From Arsukibacterium tuosuense (GTDB taxonomy: Bacteria > Pseudomonadota > Gammaproteobacteria > Enterobacterales > Alteromonadaceae), in contig NZ_OBEB01000001.1 in the NCBI RefSeq assembly GCF_900215315.1, positions 1-64,000 on the forward strand: a stretch of DNA of 64,000 nt. Direction: 5' to 3'. Positions within the stretch are counted from its first letter, which is position 1. Every line of letters begins with the position of its first letter. The position numbers and the translations under genes are program-made. This document shows, piece after piece, positions 37,632 to 47,641 of the stretch. The notes under the pieces were generated by a model. The model was not told the DNA's origin. It saw only the letters and a program-made list of their open reading frames with translations, and did not search any database.

Positions 37632-38189
37632 ATGGATGCGTTGACACTATTAACGACACGATTCTCCACGCCGCGTTTAACCGAGCCGGCGCCCAGGGGC
37701 GAGGCGCTGCAGCTTATTAAAAAAGCGGCGTTAAAAGTGCCGGACCATGGTGGTTTAAAACCATGGCGTTTTGTTATTGTCACCGGTAAAGAGGCCCTTA
37801 ACCGGTTGGGGGATGTGTTTGCCGAAGCGGCGATTGAAGATGCGCCCGGTATTTCTCCGGAAATGCACGAGCGCGCCAGACAGCTACCGCTGCGTGCGCC
37901 GATGGTGATTGTATGTATTGCCAGGGTAACGGAACATGCTAAAGTACCAGCCCATGAACAGGTACAATCTGCTGCCTGTGCGGTAATGGCGATGCAACAA
38001 GCGGCATTTGCTCAGGGTTTCGGCGGTATCTGGCGCACCGGCAGCTATGCCCAGCAGGATTTTGTAAAACAATCTCTGGATGTCGGCGAAGATGATGAAA
38101 TTGTCGGTTTTTTATATTTAGGTACCGCAGCAGCTAATGCACCGGTGCGCAACGATCCGGATCCGGAGGCGTTTTTCTCGTATTTTTAA
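37632..38189 (+). CDS. Nitroreductase family protein (YdjA-like)
   Basis: 185-residue FMN-dependent oxidoreductase of the minimal YdjA/TdsD type, active as a dimer. Key regions: FSTPRLTEPAPRGEALQ, KVPDHGGLKPWRFVIV (FMN-binding) and QAAFAQGFGGIWRTGSYA, which matches YdjA. Physiological substrate unknown. ATG 37632 with GAGG 7 bases upstream inside the tandem repeat. Convergent with asnS, separated by a strong bidirectional terminator. Confidence 0.9.
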   Translation: MDALTLLTTRFSTPRLTEPAPRGEALQLIKKAALKVPDHGGLKPWRFVIVTGKEALNRLGDVFAEAAIEDAPGISPEMHERARQLPLRAPMVIVCIARVTEHAKVPAHEQVQSAACAVMAMQQAAFAQGFGGIWRTGSYAQQDFVKQSLDVGEDDEIVGFLYLGTAAANAPVRNDPDPEAFFSYF

Positions 38190-38216
38190 GCGTTGCCAGT
38201 GGCAACCGTTTTCAGT

Positions 38217-38251
38217 AACAACAAACCCGCCAAAGGCGGGTTTGTTGTTTT
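38217..38251. terminator. Bidirectional terminator between nitroreductase and asnS
   Basis: A 15-bp perfect stem (38217-38231 with 38235-38249, core AAACCCGCC/GGCGGGTTT) and a 3-base loop lie between two convergent stop codons. T-rich tails are present in both directions, stronger on the plus strand. Confidence 0.85.
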
Positions 38252-38267
38252 AAGCTAAGCTGCTTTG

Positions 38268-39668
38268 TTAGAACTCAGCGTTGCCCGGGGTGCGGGGGAA
38301 GGCAATAACATCGCGCACATTGCCGACACCAGTCACATAAGACACTAAGCGCTCAAAACCCAGACCAAAACCGGCATGGGGTACCGTGCCGTAGCGGCGC
38401 AGGTCGCGATACCAGCTGTAATCTTCTTTGTTCAGGCCCATTTCATCCAGGCGCTTATCGAATTGCTCCAGCCGCTCTTCCCGCTGACTGCCGCCGATAA
38501 TCTCGCCAATGCCGGGGGCTAGTACATCCATGGCAGCAACGGTTTTACCATCGTCATTTAAGCGCATATAAAAGGCTTTAATGTCTTTTGGGTAGTTCTG
38601 CATAATAATGGGCGCGCCCACATGTTCTTCTGCCAGGTACCGCTCGTGCTCAGATTGCAGATCCACACCCCATTCAACCGGGTACTGGAACGTTTTGCCA
38701 CAGTTTTGCAGAATTTCAATGGCGTCGGTGTAATCCATCCGCACGAAGGATGAGTCAATCAGCTTTTGTAAGCGGCTGATGGCAGTCGGGTCGATACGCT
38801 CGGCAAAAAACGCCATATCATCGGCACGCTCGCTCAGCACGGCTTTGCAAACATACTTCAGCATATCTTCTGCTAACTGAGCGATGTCCTTTAATTCGGC
38901 AAAAGCCACTTCCGGTTCAATCATCCAGAACTCCGCCAGATGGCGGCTGGTGTTAGAGTTTTCAGCCCGGAAGGTGGGACCGAAAGTGTAAATCTTTGAC
39001 ATGGCACAGGCGTAGGTTTCGCCGTTTAGCTGGCCGGAAACGGTCAGATAGGTTTCCTTGCCGAAGAAATCTTCACTGAAATCAACCTTGCCCGTGTCGG
39101 TGCGGGGCAGGTTTTCAAAATCAAGGGTGCTGACCCGGAACATCTCACCGGCGCCTTCAGTGTCTGAGCCGGTAATAATAGGGGTACTGATCCAGTAATA
39201 ACCCTGCTCATGGAAAAACCGGTGAACGGCTTGCGCTAAACAATGCCTTACCCGGGTAACGGCGCCAACCACGTTGGTCCGCGGGCGCAAATGGGCGTGT
39301 TCCCGCAGATATTCCATGCTATGGCGCTTGGGTGCCATCGGATACGTATCCGGGTTTTCCACCCAGCCAACTACGGTGACATTTTCTGCCTGAATTTCAA
39401 AAGCCTGGCCTTGCCCCTCCGAGCGGGCGACGGTGCCGCTGACAATCACTGAACAGGCGGTGGTTAAGCGCTTAATCTCATTTTCATAATTAGCCAGATT
39501 TGACGGCACAACGGCCTGCACCGCATCAAAACAGCTGCCATCGTGCACAGCTAAAAAAGAAATACCGGCTTTGGAATCGCGACGGGTGCGGATCCAGCCT
39601 TTAACGGTGATCTGTGAACCGGTGTCGTACTTACCGGCCAACACATCTTTAACTACGGCGTGCGTCAT
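38268..39668 (-). CDS. asnS: Asparaginyl-tRNA synthetase
   Basis: Class IIb synthetase charging tRNA-Asn. The OB-fold anticodon domain is about 15-120 ([20 protein letters not shown]). Class II motif 2 region [22 protein letters not shown] and motif 3 [15 protein letters not shown] identify the family, and [18 protein letters not shown] is specific to AsnRS. 466 residues equals E. coli. Its presence implies direct Asn-tRNA charging as opposed to the amidotransferase route. Confidence 0.97.
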   Translation of the reverse strand: MTHAVVKDVLAGKYDTGSQITVKGWIRTRRDSKAGISFLAVHDGSCFDAVQAVVPSNLANYENEIKRLTTACSVIVSGTVARSEGQGQAFEIQAENVTVVGWVENPDTYPMAPKRHSMEYLREHAHLRPRTNVVGAVTRVRHCLAQAVHRFFHEQGYYWISTPIITGSDTEGAGEMFRVSTLDFENLPRTDTGKVDFSEDFFGKETYLTVSGQLNGETYACAMSKIYTFGPTFRAENSNTSRHLAEFWMIEPEVAFAELKDIAQLAEDMLKYVCKAVLSERADDMAFFAERIDPTAISRLQKLIDSSFVRMDYTDAIEILQNCGKTFQYPVEWGVDLQSEHERYLAEEHVGAPIIMQNYPKDIKAFYMRLNDDGKTVAAMDVLAPGIGEIIGGSQREERLEQFDKRLDEMGLNKEDYSWYRDLRRYGTVPHAGFGLGFERLVSYVTGVGNVRDVIAFPRTPGNAEF

Positions 39669-39771
39669 GCAACAAACTCCAGATGGTGTTATAACTAGGC
39701 TATATTTATGAAAGCTGTAATCATACTTAGCCAGAAGCTGAACACAAGTAAAAGTTGGAAGGAAGCCAAAA

Positions 39772-40155
39772 ATGACAGCATATAATAAGGCCGGGCCAGA
39801 TAAGGGAGGGCCGGATTTTGAACGGCGGGAAGGGCCTGACTTACTCTGCCGGGCATTTAAGTATCTTGCCGTAATTGCCTGGTTGCTGTTTTTTGCGGCA
39901 CTGGTTGTCAGCCATTATGCCCGGCCGGAAATGGATTCGGGTTTAGTGCGTTATCTGGGGCTGGATATTCGTGACTACTGGCGGCCCCGGTTAACCTTCT
40001 GGCTAGTATACCTGCTGTGGGGCAGTGTACTGGTTAGTGTCGCCAGTTTGCTACTCAATCGGATGAGGTTAAGACGCCGTGGCGATCATATGCATTTCAA
40101 TATTATTATATTGCTGCTTAGCGCCAGCGGTATGCTGTTTTACATACTGCGCTAA
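39772..40155 (+). CDS. Small membrane protein of unknown function
   Basis: 127 residues, not recognised as a named family. A soluble, charged N-terminus (1-28, Pro/Gly/Asp-rich) is followed by three hydrophobic segments (about 30-48, 73-93, 108-125) and a basic stretch [12 protein letters not shown] between segments 2 and 3. The ATG at 39772 follows a GGAAGGAAG-type site. It sits alone between asnS and bioA, divergent from asnS. Similar proteins in related Alteromonadales seem likely but were not checked. Confidence 0.7.
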   Translation: MTAYNKAGPDKGGPDFERREGPDLLCRAFKYLAVIAWLLFFAALVVSHYARPEMDSGLVRYLGLDIRDYWRPRLTFWLVYLLWGSVLVSVASLLLNRMRLRRRGDHMHFNIIILLLSASGMLFYILR

Positions 40156-40190
40156 ACCTTTCTCTCGGCATTTTAATTACTGAATCTATA

Positions 40191-41474
40191 TTAATTACTG
40201 ACACTGCTGGCAGCCACGCTCACCATGGCTGCGCTAAGCTTGCTTAGTTGCGCCGGGCTGATGATAAAGGGCGGCATAATATAAATCAGGTTGTTAAATG
40301 GCCTGATCCATACCCCCAGCTCAACAAACTGCTGCTGTAACTTAGCAACATTTACTTTCTGCTGCATTTCCAGCACGCCAATAGCGCCCAACACCCGCAC
40401 ATCCTTAACGGCCGGCAAGCTCTTACAGGCCGCCAGTTCCCGCTGCAGCTGCTGTTCTATTGCCGCTACCTGGGCCGGCCAGTTATTCTCACGGATAAGC
40501 TGAACACTGGCATTGGCCACCGCACAGGCCAGCGGGTTGGCCATAAAAGTCGGGCCATGCATTAAACCGCCGGCGGCACTCTGGCTGATGCCCCTGGCCA
40601 CTTCATCGGTGCACAGGGTGGCAGCCAGTGTAATGTAGCCGCCACTCAAAGCCTTACCCAGACACATAATATCCGGTGTAATACCGGCATGTTCGCAGGC
40701 AAAGAGTTTGCCGGTGCGGCCAAAACCTGTGGCAATTTCATCGGCAATCAGCAATACATTGAATTGATCGCACAAGGCCCGGGCCTGACGCAGATACTCC
40801 GGATGATAAAAACGCATACCGCCATAACCCTGAACAATGGGTTCCAGAATAAGTGCGGCAATCTGGCTATGCTCCTGTGCCAGCAGTTCAGCGAGTGGTT
40901 GCATATCGGCCGGATTAAACGCTGCATCAAAGCTACTTTGCGGCGGCGGCAGAAAAAAATGCTGGCTTAAAATGCCGCTAAACATGTCGTGCATGCCATC
41001 CACCGGATCGCATACCGCCATCGCGGCAAAGGTATCACCATGATAACCCTTACGCAGGCTGATCAGTTTGGTTTTGGCCGGGGTGTCGCTGGCCAGCCAG
41101 TATTGCAGCGCCATTTTAATCGCCACTTCAACCGCTACCGAGCCACTGTCGGCCAGAAACACTTTAGTTAATGCAGCAGGGGTTATTTCTACCAACTGCT
41201 GACACAAACTGACCGCTGGCTGGTGGGTTATACCGCCAAACATCACATGGGCCATTTGTTGCAGTTGGTCGGTTACTGCGGCGTTTAGTGCCGGATGGTT
41301 ATAGCCATGGGCAGCGGCCCACCAGGATGAGGTGCCGTCAATAAGTCGCTGGCCATTTTCCAGCATTAATTCACAGCCCTCGGCCCGGCTGACCGGATAA
41401 ACCGGTAGCGGGTCCAGCATTGAAGTATAAGGGTGCCAGATGTGGTCGCGATCAAATTCTAAGTTAACGGCCAT
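40191..41474 (-). CDS. bioA: Adenosylmethionine-8-amino-7-oxononanoate aminotransferase
   Basis: Converts KAPA to DAPA using SAM as amino donor, the third of the four late biotin steps. PLP fold-type I class III enzyme: [12 protein letters not shown] at the N-terminus, [29 protein letters not shown] (Asp binding the PLP pyridine) and [12 protein letters not shown] (PLP Lys). 427 residues compares with 429 in E. coli. Divergent from bioBFCD across 114 bases. Confidence 0.96.
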   Translation of the reverse strand: MAVNLEFDRDHIWHPYTSMLDPLPVYPVSRAEGCELMLENGQRLIDGTSSWWAAAHGYNHPALNAAVTDQLQQMAHVMFGGITHQPAVSLCQQLVEITPAALTKVFLADSGSVAVEVAIKMALQYWLASDTPAKTKLISLRKGYHGDTFAAMAVCDPVDGMHDMFSGILSQHFFLPPPQSSFDAAFNPADMQPLAELLAQEHSQIAALILEPIVQGYGGMRFYHPEYLRQARALCDQFNVLLIADEIATGFGRTGKLFACEHAGITPDIMCLGKALSGGYITLAATLCTDEVARGISQSAAGGLMHGPTFMANPLACAVANASVQLIRENNWPAQVAAIEQQLQRELAACKSLPAVKDVRVLGAIGVLEMQQKVNVAKLQQQFVELGVWIRPFNNLIYIMPPFIISPAQLSKLSAAMVSVAASSVSN

Positions 41475-41524
41475 AATTCATGCTCATAAAATAACCAGTA
41501 GTAAAGTTTATAGCGTGGTTAGCG

Positions 41525-41553
41525 TTGACAAGCTGTCACCGGCGGTTAGACTA
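41525..41553 (+). promoter_or_regulatory. Probable bioB promoter
   Basis: TTGACA (41525-41530) lies 17 bases before AGACTA (41548-41553), 36 bases ahead of the bioB ATG. An imperfect 15-base palindrome (41543-41557) covers the -10 region. The canonical BirA operator of enterobacteria (TTGTAAACC/GGTTTACAA halves) is not recognisable here. Confidence 0.45.
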
Positions 41554-41588
41554 GCCGAAAAACCGCATAACAACAATGGATACCCCTT

Positions 41589-42641
41589 ATGCAAGCTGCC
41601 ACCACCACTCAGGTACGCCATAACTGGACCCTCGCTGAAGTTAACGCGCTGTATGCGTTACCGTTTAATGATTTACTGTTTCAGGCGCAAACTGTGCACC
41701 GTCAGTTTTTTACCCCTAATGAGGTGCAAATCAGCACCTTGTTATCAATTAAAACCGGTGCCTGTGCCGAAGACTGTAAGTATTGCCCGCAAAGCGGTCA
41801 TTACAATACCGGGCTGGAGCGCGAGCGCTTGCTGGAAGTTGAAAAGGTACTGACTCAGGCTGCCGCCGCGAAAGCACAAGGAGCCAGTCGCTTTTGTATG
41901 GGCGCTGCCTGGAGCAACCCGAAGCAGCGTGATATGCCTTACATTATTGAAATGGTTAAAGGTGTTAAAGAAATGGGGCTGGAAACCTGTATGACCCTTG
42001 GCATGCTTGATAACAGCCAGGCTCAGACCCTGGCGCAGGCAGGCCTGGATTACTACAACCATAACCTGGATACTTCACCGGAATTTTATGGTGAAATTAT
42101 CACCACCCGCACTTATCAGGACCGCTTAGACACACTGAGCCATGTGCGCGATGCCGGTATGAAAGTTTGCTGCGGTGGTATTGTGGGTATGGGGGAAAGT
42201 GCTAATGACCGCTCAGCGCTGCTGATGCAACTGGCTAACCTGCCAGAGCATCCGCAAAGTGTGCCAATTAATATGCTGGTTAAAGTACAGGGTACGCCAC
42301 TGGAAAATGTTGAAGATTTAGACGGTTTTGAGTTTATCCGTACCATCGCCGTTGCCCGGATCATGCTGCCGCAAAGCCATGTCCGGCTGTCAGCTGGCCG
42401 CTCGCGGATGAACGAGCAAATGCAGGCGTTATGTTTCTTTGCCGGCGCCAACTCGATTTTTTATGGCGATAAATTACTGACCACCGATAACCCGGAAGCT
42501 AACGCTGATATGCAGCTTTTCGCCAAGCTGGGGATTAAGCCAGAGCAGCGTGCCGATGTGTCAGACGAAGCCCATGAGCTGGCGTTAGCGGATGCTCTTA
42601 ACGAGCAGACCAATCCGCCGCTGTATCATGCAGCTCAGTAG
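41589..42641 (+). CDS. bioB: Biotin synthase
   Basis: Radical SAM enzyme inserting sulfur into dethiobiotin. The 4Fe-4S SAM cluster motif CAEDCKYC (CxxxCxxC) is at about residues 58-65. ETCMTLGML and the 2Fe-2S ligands further on ([10 protein letters not shown] region; Arg in [10 protein letters not shown]) are in place. 350 residues compares with 346 in E. coli. First gene of bioBFCD. GGATACCCC lies before ATG 41589, so the ribosome binding site is weak. Confidence 0.97.
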   Translation: MQAATTTQVRHNWTLAEVNALYALPFNDLLFQAQTVHRQFFTPNEVQISTLLSIKTGACAEDCKYCPQSGHYNTGLERERLLEVEKVLTQAAAAKAQGASRFCMGAAWSNPKQRDMPYIIEMVKGVKEMGLETCMTLGMLDNSQAQTLAQAGLDYYNHNLDTSPEFYGEIITTRTYQDRLDTLSHVRDAGMKVCCGGIVGMGESANDRSALLMQLANLPEHPQSVPINMLVKVQGTPLENVEDLDGFEFIRTIAVARIMLPQSHVRLSAGRSRMNEQMQALCFFAGANSIFYGDKLLTTDNPEANADMQLFAKLGIKPEQRADVSDEAHELALADALNEQTNPPLYHAAQ

Positions 42642-42673
42642 AAAGCAGCTCAGTAAAATGCGGCGCAGTAGCC

Positions 42674-43837
42674 ATGTCGGAAGCTAAGCTGGCGCAGTTG
42701 CAGTACGCTCTTGCTGAGCGTGCTGCCAAACACTTATTACGCCAACCTGTGACGCTGGACAATTACAACGGCCGTTTAATCACCATTAACGGCCAGCAGT
42801 ATCTGAATTTCTCCGGTAATGATTACTTAGGGCTGGCGACAGCGCCAGAGGTGCTGCAAGCCCTTGCTGAAGGTGCGACACACTATGGTGCTGGCAGCAG
42901 TGGCTCGCCATTGGTGACCGGCCAGCATAAAGTGCATCAGCAATTATGCGATACGCTTTGCGACTGGCTGGGGGTAGAGCGGGCGCTGTTGTTTTCGTCC
43001 GGTTTTGCGGCGAATCAGGCAATGCTGTTAACCCTGGCCGATAAGCAGGATCTGCTACTGCTGGATAAACTGAGTCATGCGTCTTTGATTGATGCCGCCC
43101 TTTGTAGCAAGGCTGACTTAAAACGCTTTGCTCACAATGATTTAAACTCGCTTAGTAGTCTGCTTAAGCAACAAACGGCAGGGGCTTTACAGCCGATGGT
43201 GGTAACAGAGGGCGTGTTCAGCATGGATGGCGACAGCCCGGATTTACCGGCATTACTGGCACTATGTCAGCAATATAAGGCGCCGTTATTGCTGGATGAT
43301 GCTCATGGCCTGGGTGTGCTTGGACCTGAGGGCAGCGGCAGTGCGACAGCACAAGGCATTGCCATTAACGACCTGTTTTGCCTGATGGCCAATTTTGGTA
43401 AAGCCCTGGGGATTGGCGGCGCTTTTATTGCCGGTAGTAAAACTGTAATAGATTATCTGGAACAATTTGGCCGCCATTATATTTACAGCACGGGCTTATC
43501 GCCGGCCCTTTGTGCAGCGGTGTTAAAAAGTATCGAACTGTGCCGCAGCCAGAACTGGCGACGCGAGCAACTGCAGCAAAATATCAGCTTGTTTCGCCAG
43601 TTAGCAGCAGAGCTGCCGCTATTAGTGTCCGACACGGCGATTCAGGGCGTGGTGCTGGGTGATAATGAGCGCGCACTTGCTGCCAGCAAGCAGCTGAAGC
43701 TGGCCGGCGTCTGGCTGAGCGCTATCCGGCCGCCAACCGTGCCTGCTGGCAGTGCCCGCTTAAGAATAACCCTTAGCGCTCAGCATACTGCGCAGGACAT
43801 CAGGTTACTGGTGCAGCAGTTAAGGCAGATAGCATGA
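42674..43837 (+). CDS. bioF: 8-amino-7-oxononanoate synthase
   Basis: PLP-dependent condensation of pimeloyl-ACP with alanine. Markers are FSGNDYLGLATAPEV, HYGAGSSGSPLVTGQ, DDAHGLGVLGPEG and the PLP Lys in NFGKALGIGGAFI. 387 residues compares with 384 in E. coli. It follows bioB by 32 bases and overlaps bioC by 4 bases (ATGA), so expression is coupled. Confidence 0.96.
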   Translation: MSEAKLAQLQYALAERAAKHLLRQPVTLDNYNGRLITINGQQYLNFSGNDYLGLATAPEVLQALAEGATHYGAGSSGSPLVTGQHKVHQQLCDTLCDWLGVERALLFSSGFAANQAMLLTLADKQDLLLLDKLSHASLIDAALCSKADLKRFAHNDLNSLSSLLKQQTAGALQPMVVTEGVFSMDGDSPDLPALLALCQQYKAPLLLDDAHGLGVLGPEGSGSATAQGIAINDLFCLMANFGKALGIGGAFIAGSKTVIDYLEQFGRHYIYSTGLSPALCAAVLKSIELCRSQNWRREQLQQNISLFRQLAAELPLLVSDTAIQGVVLGDNERALAASKQLKLAGVWLSAIRPPTVPAGSARLRITLSAQHTAQDIRLLVQQLRQIA

Positions 43838-44661
43838 TGACCTCTGAGTTAATTACACCGCCAGTGGCTGCACATCAGGCGCCGCATGAAACTCACTTTG
43901 TGAAACAGGTCGCAGCCAGTTTTGGTAAAGCCTGTGACAGTTACTTAGCTGCTGCCAGGTTGCAACAGCAGGTAGCGCGGGATGCGCTGGCCCTGTTGCC
44001 TGGGGTTCAACAAGGCCAGTTGCTCGATTTAGGCTGTGGCCCGGGTTGGATCCACCCTGAATTCAGCAAGTATTGTACTGCTTTTACTGCGGTTGATTTG
44101 AGCAAAGGTATGCTGGCCAAAGCCAGTAGTCAGCAACGGGCAAGGGCGTATATTCAGGCTGACGCGGCGGCACTGCCGTTGGCCACTAAGCAGTTTGACA
44201 AGGTGTTCTCCAGCCTAATGTTACAGTGGTGTCCCAGGCCTGCTGCAGTATTAGCAGAAGCAGCCCGGGTGCTGGCACCCAACGGCCAGCTGGTTATCAG
44301 TACGCTGGTGCAGGGCACCTTATATGAGCTGCAAGGCGCCTTCGCAACCCTGGATCAGCATTCGCATATCCACCCATTTTTACCTGAAGCAGCGCTTATT
44401 GCTGCCGCTAACCAGTTACCGGGTATTCACTGGCAGTTTGAACGCCTTAGTTACCCTTTGTATTACCCGGATGTGCAGAGTTTAGCCCGCGAGTTAAAAG
44501 CGTTGGGGGCGAATCAGGTTGCCGGACGCAGCCAGACAGGCCTAACCGGAAAAGGCTACTGGCAAAAACTGGCCGCTGCTTATGAGAGGCATCGTACCCG
44601 CGAGGGCTTGCCAGCCACTTATCAGGTACTGTTTATTCGCGGAGAAAAGTATGGCGGTTAA
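43834..44661 (+). CDS. bioC: Malonyl-ACP O-methyltransferase
   Basis: SAM-dependent methyltransferase that caps malonyl-ACP so the fatty acid cycle can build pimelate. Motif I is LLDLGCGPGWI, with FDKVFSSLMLQWCPRPAAVLAEAARVL downstream (motifs II-III region). 275 residues compares with 251 in E. coli, with a longer N-terminus before FGKACDSYLAAARLQQQVA. Overlaps bioF by 4 and bioD by 11 bases. Confidence 0.94.
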   Translation: MMTSELITPPVAAHQAPHETHFVKQVAASFGKACDSYLAAARLQQQVARDALALLPGVQQGQLLDLGCGPGWIHPEFSKYCTAFTAVDLSKGMLAKASSQQRARAYIQADAAALPLATKQFDKVFSSLMLQWCPRPAAVLAEAARVLAPNGQLVISTLVQGTLYELQGAFATLDQHSHIHPFLPEAALIAAANQLPGIHWQFERLSYPLYYPDVQSLARELKALGANQVAGRSQTGLTGKGYWQKLAAAYERHRTREGLPATYQVLFIRGEKYGG

Positions 44662-45343
44662 ATCGTTGTTTGTTACTGCCACTGACACCGATGCCGGCAA
44701 AACCTTTGTCAGCTGTCTGTTGTTACAGGGTTTCGCCAAGCTCGGTGTGGCTGCTGCGGGGGTGAAGCCCATAGCAGCCGGAGCTGACGAGCACTATCAG
44801 AATGGTGACGCGTTACTACTGCAGCGCCATTCTGGTATCGCGTTACCGTATAAGCTGGTAAACCCGATATGTTATCAGGCACCGGTAGCGCCACATCTGG
44901 CGGCGCTAATTGAACAGCAACCGATCAGTGAAGCAACGCTTGATAATGCGCTTAACAGCTGGCAACAATTACCACTACAGCAACTATTAATTGAAGGTGC
45001 GGGCGGTTGGTTATTACCCATCAGCGATAAGCGCTATCTGGCTGACTGGGTAGCGAAACAGCAGTTACCGGTACTGCTGGTTGTTGGCATGAAGCTGGGG
45101 TGTTTAAACCACGCCATGTTAACCGTGCGGGAGATTGCCCGCAGTGGCTGTAACCTGGTGGGCTGGGTAGCCAATTGTGTCGACCCGGCCATGGCATTGC
45201 GTGAGCAGAATATCGCTGATCTAAAACAACGGATCCCAGCACCTTGTCTGGGTGTGGTGCCTTATGCACCGGATAACGCGGAGCAAGTTGCGTTGAGTTT
45301 AGCCAAGGATCTCCTTAAGACTTCAGGTTGCAACACACGCTAA
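44651..45343 (+). CDS. bioD: Dethiobiotin synthetase
   Basis: ATP-dependent ring closure of DAPA to dethiobiotin. The P-loop is TATDTDAGKTFVS at about 9-21; KPIAAGADE and EGAGGWLLPIS complete the active site. ATG 44651 is set by GGAG immediately upstream and by family alignment; the open frame continues to 44582. 230 residues compares with 225 in E. coli. Last gene of bioBFCD; no T-run terminator follows, but palindrome array B begins 20 bases on. Confidence 0.95.
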   Translation: MAVKSLFVTATDTDAGKTFVSCLLLQGFAKLGVAAAGVKPIAAGADEHYQNGDALLLQRHSGIALPYKLVNPICYQAPVAPHLAALIEQQPISEATLDNALNSWQQLPLQQLLIEGAGGWLLPISDKRYLADWVAKQQLPVLLVVGMKLGCLNHAMLTVREIARSGCNLVGWVANCVDPAMALREQNIADLKQRIPAPCLGVVPYAPDNAEQVALSLAKDLLKTSGCNTR

Positions 45344-45363
45344 GCTCGCCACAGCAACTACTT

Positions 45364-45500
45364 CAAACATCCTGTTTGTCGCCCTGTGGGCCAGCTAAAG
45401 CTGTTCAAATTCGTTCCATACGAATTTGTCGCTACCGCTGGCGCGTCGGCTCAGACACTCTGTGGCGACTGAGCATGTGTTCCAACCTTCGTTTTGAAGG
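45364..45500. repeat. Chain of small palindromes (array B)
   Basis: Between convergent bioD and pepE. Inverted repeats in order: CAAAC/GTTTG (45364-45378, loop ATCCT), GCCC/GGGC (45381-45391), CAGCT/AGCTG (45392-45403), CAAATTCGT/ACGAATTTG (45406-45428, loop TCCAT), GCTCAG/CTGAGC (45449-45454/45469-45474) and CCTTC/GAAGG (45486-45500). The fourth module equals the 652-674 module of array A except for two loop bases, and in both arrays it is followed by TCGC. The GCCC/GGGC module also recurs. It may double as a transcription terminator for the two genes, but it has no T-run. Confidence 0.72.
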
Positions 45501-45516
45501 GCTCTGCATGTCGCAG

Positions 45517-46227
45517 TTAGATATTGTTAAAAAAACAATCTGATAAATCACTATTCTCAGCTATCGCCGTTTTATCACCACCTTTAAATAAATAACCGCC
45601 GCCACTGCCCAGCAGTGTTAGTTTATCACCACTGCATTTAAGGGCAGTACCTTCTGGTAAGGCAATAATCGGCGTGGTGGGGTTTAACACCATAAATTCG
45701 GCCAGGCGCATATCCCGTGTTTCACCATGAAAACCCTCTGGTTTATAGTCACTGTAGTGCGGGTTTAACTGCACTGGCAACAGGTTTAATCCATTAAACG
45801 ATGCAGGTTCGACAATCGGCATATCATTAGTGGTGCGAATAGTGGCGCCTGCGATGTTGGAGCCGGCACTCCAGCCAATATAGGGCATGCCATCAGTTAC
45901 GCGTTGCCTGATTAATTGCACGGTATCTTGTTGATATAGCTTGTTAAGTAGCTGAAAAGTGTTACCACCACCTACTGCTATTGCCTGGGCCTCGCTAATC
46001 GCTGCTTTCGGATCAGCGTACTGGTGCAAGCTGGTCACTTTTATTGATAGCGGGGCCAGTGCGCTGGCCACTTGTTGAAAGTAGTTGTCGTCAGTGATAG
46101 TAACGCCGGCATAGGATACAAATAACAGCTCATCGATGCCTTGTAGCTGGGTTTCAAGCCAGGACATATAGGGTGCCAGATAAGCACTGTTATTGGCGCG
46201 GGAGCTACTAAGTAAAAGTAATTGCAT
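45517..46227 (-). CDS. pepE: Peptidase E (alpha-aspartyl dipeptidase)
   Basis: Serine peptidase of family S51 hydrolysing Asp-Xaa dipeptides, cytoplasmic. The nucleophile Ser is in YIGWSAGSNIAG. VGGGNTFQLLNKL, LPVQLNPHYSDY (His) and GETRDMRLAEF are typical. ATG 46227 is chosen for AGAGGA upstream; the open frame runs on to 46293. 236 residues compares with 229 in E. coli. Convergent with bioD. Confidence 0.92.
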   Translation of the reverse strand: MQLLLLSSSRANNSAYLAPYMSWLETQLQGIDELLFVSYAGVTITDDNYFQQVASALAPLSIKVTSLHQYADPKAAISEAQAIAVGGGNTFQLLNKLYQQDTVQLIRQRVTDGMPYIGWSAGSNIAGATIRTTNDMPIVEPASFNGLNLLPVQLNPHYSDYKPEGFHGETRDMRLAEFMVLNPTTPIIALPEGTALKCSGDKLTLLGSGGGYLFKGGDKTAIAENSDLSDCFFNNI

Positions 46228-46334
46228 GAAATCCTCTGGTTTTAACCTGCTGTAACAACTCGCTATTGTAGCGAAAAGTGCGCAGCGACACATGTTTTCT
46301 TACACTTTAGCTTACTAAATACCGCCTTTGGTAA

Positions 46335-46360
46335 TTTGAAATTCAGCTTACTGGCCATAT
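46335..46360 (+). promoter_or_regulatory. Heat-shock (sigma-32) like promoter for htpX
   Basis: TTTGAAA (46335-46341) and GGCCATAT (46353-46360) are 11 bases apart and resemble the sigma-32 boxes CTTGAAA and CCCCATnT. They lie 35 bases before the htpX start. HtpX is a heat-shock gene in E. coli, which supports but does not prove this reading. Confidence 0.4.
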
Positions 46361-46394
46361 ATTAATGTCAGTTAAGTCACTGAGGTAAGCGTAT

Positions 46395-47255
46395 ATGAAA
46401 AGAGTTTTGCTATTTCTGGCAACTAACCTGGCGGTAATTTTAGTACTGAGTATTGTACTGAATATTGTCTTCAGCTTTTTTGGGATAGATCACAGTAGTA
46501 TTGGCGGCTTACTGGTATTTGCAGCCATTTTTGGCTTTGGTGGCTCGTTTATCTCGTTAGCATTGTCAAAATGGATGGCGAAACGATCAACTGGCGCTGT
46601 GGTGATTACCCAACCGCGCAATGCCACCGAGCATTGGTTGATGAATACCGTGGCCCGGCAGGCCAAACAAGCAGGCATTGGCATGCCTGAGGTGGCAGTT
46701 TATGACTCGCCGGAGATGAATGCCTTTGCCACCGGTATGAGCCGGAACAATGCCCTGGTGGCGGTTAGTACTGGCTTGCTGCGTAATATGAAAGAAGATG
46801 AAGTAGAGGCGGTACTGGCGCACGAGGTATCGCATGTTGCCAATGGTGATATGGTCACGCTGACGTTAATTCAGGGTGTGGTCAATACCTTTGTCATTTT
46901 CTTTGCCCGCTTGATTGCCGGTGCAATTCGTAATAACAACCAGCAATTAGGTACTTTTGCTTATTTTGGTATCGTCATTGTGCTGGAAATCGTGTTTGGT
47001 TTCCTGGCCAGTATTATCGTGATGTGGTTCTCGCGTCAACGGGAATACCGAGCAGATGCTGGCGCGGCGCGCCTTTCAGGGCCTGACAAAATGATTGCGG
47101 CGCTGGAGCGGTTGAAACACAACCATGAAAGCCGGTTAGAGGGCAGCATGATGGCCTTTGGTATTGCCAGTAAGAAAGCAAAATCTGAGCTGCTGTTAAC
47201 CCACCCCCCACTGGAAAAACGGATTGAAGCGCTGCGTAGCAGACGTGAGTTTTAA
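46395..47255 (+). CDS. htpX: Membrane zinc metalloprotease HtpX
   Basis: M48B protease of inner-membrane quality control. Two N-terminal membrane segments (about 4-25 and 33-54), the zinc motif HEVSH in [14 protein letters not shown] with a further Glu ligand in [15 protein letters not shown], and two more hydrophobic segments (about 155-175 and 190-213). [12 protein letters not shown] is the family C-terminus. 286 residues compares with 293 in E. coli. Own promoter and terminator. Confidence 0.96.
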   Translation: MKRVLLFLATNLAVILVLSIVLNIVFSFFGIDHSSIGGLLVFAAIFGFGGSFISLALSKWMAKRSTGAVVITQPRNATEHWLMNTVARQAKQAGIGMPEVAVYDSPEMNAFATGMSRNNALVAVSTGLLRNMKEDEVEAVLAHEVSHVANGDMVTLTLIQGVVNTFVIFFARLIAGAIRNNNQQLGTFAYFGIVIVLEIVFGFLASIIVMWFSRQREYRADAGAARLSGPDKMIAALERLKHNHESRLEGSMMAFGIASKKAKSELLLTHPPLEKRIEALRSRREF

Positions 47256-47259
47256 ATTG

Positions 47260-47288
47260 AAGCCCCGGTAACGGGGCTTTTTTATTTT
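47260..47288 (+). terminator. Intrinsic terminator after htpX
   Basis: AAGCCCCG/CGGGGCTT (47260-47267 with 47272-47279) with a 4-base loop, followed by a long T-rich tail. Confidence 0.9.
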
Positions 47289-47290
47289 GA

Positions 47291-47641
47291 TTAGTCAGTC
47301 ACTTTCCTGACAAATTCTGACTTCAGGCTCATGGCACCAAAGCCATCAATTTTACAATCGATATCGTGATCACCTGTCACCAAGCGGATGTTTTTAACTT
47401 TGGTGCCTATTTTAACCACAGACGACGAGCCCTTAACTTTAAGGTCTTTGATGACCGTAACACTGTCACCATCCTGTAAGGTATTGCCAGCACTGTCCCG
47501 AATGATGCTCTCAGTAGGAACAGCTGTCGCGACAGAGCTTTCTTGATTAAATTCATGGCCGCATTCCGGGCAAATAAGTAAGTTGGCATCCTGATAAACG
47601 AATTCAGATTGGCATTGAGGGCAGGCGGGTAACGCAGACAT
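47291..47641 (-). CDS. yjdM: Zinc-ribbon protein YjdM (PhnA family)
   Basis: 116-residue cytoplasmic protein. N-terminal zinc ribbon (CPQCQSEF...CPECGHEF) and a C-terminal PhnA beta domain ([31 protein letters not shown]). E. coli YjdM was once linked to phosphonate use, but the function is not settled. Convergent with htpX. Confidence 0.9.
   Translation of the reverse strand: MSALPACPQCQSEFVYQDANLLICPECGHEFNQESSVATAVPTESIIRDSAGNTLQDGDSVTVIKDLKVKGSSSVVKIGTKVKNIRLVTGDHDIDCKIDGFGAMSLKSEFVRKVTD

Noticed and set aside
41475-41588. BirA operator in the bioA-bioB gap
   Set aside because: No pair of TTGTnAACC/GGTTnACAA halves at the required spacing could be found.
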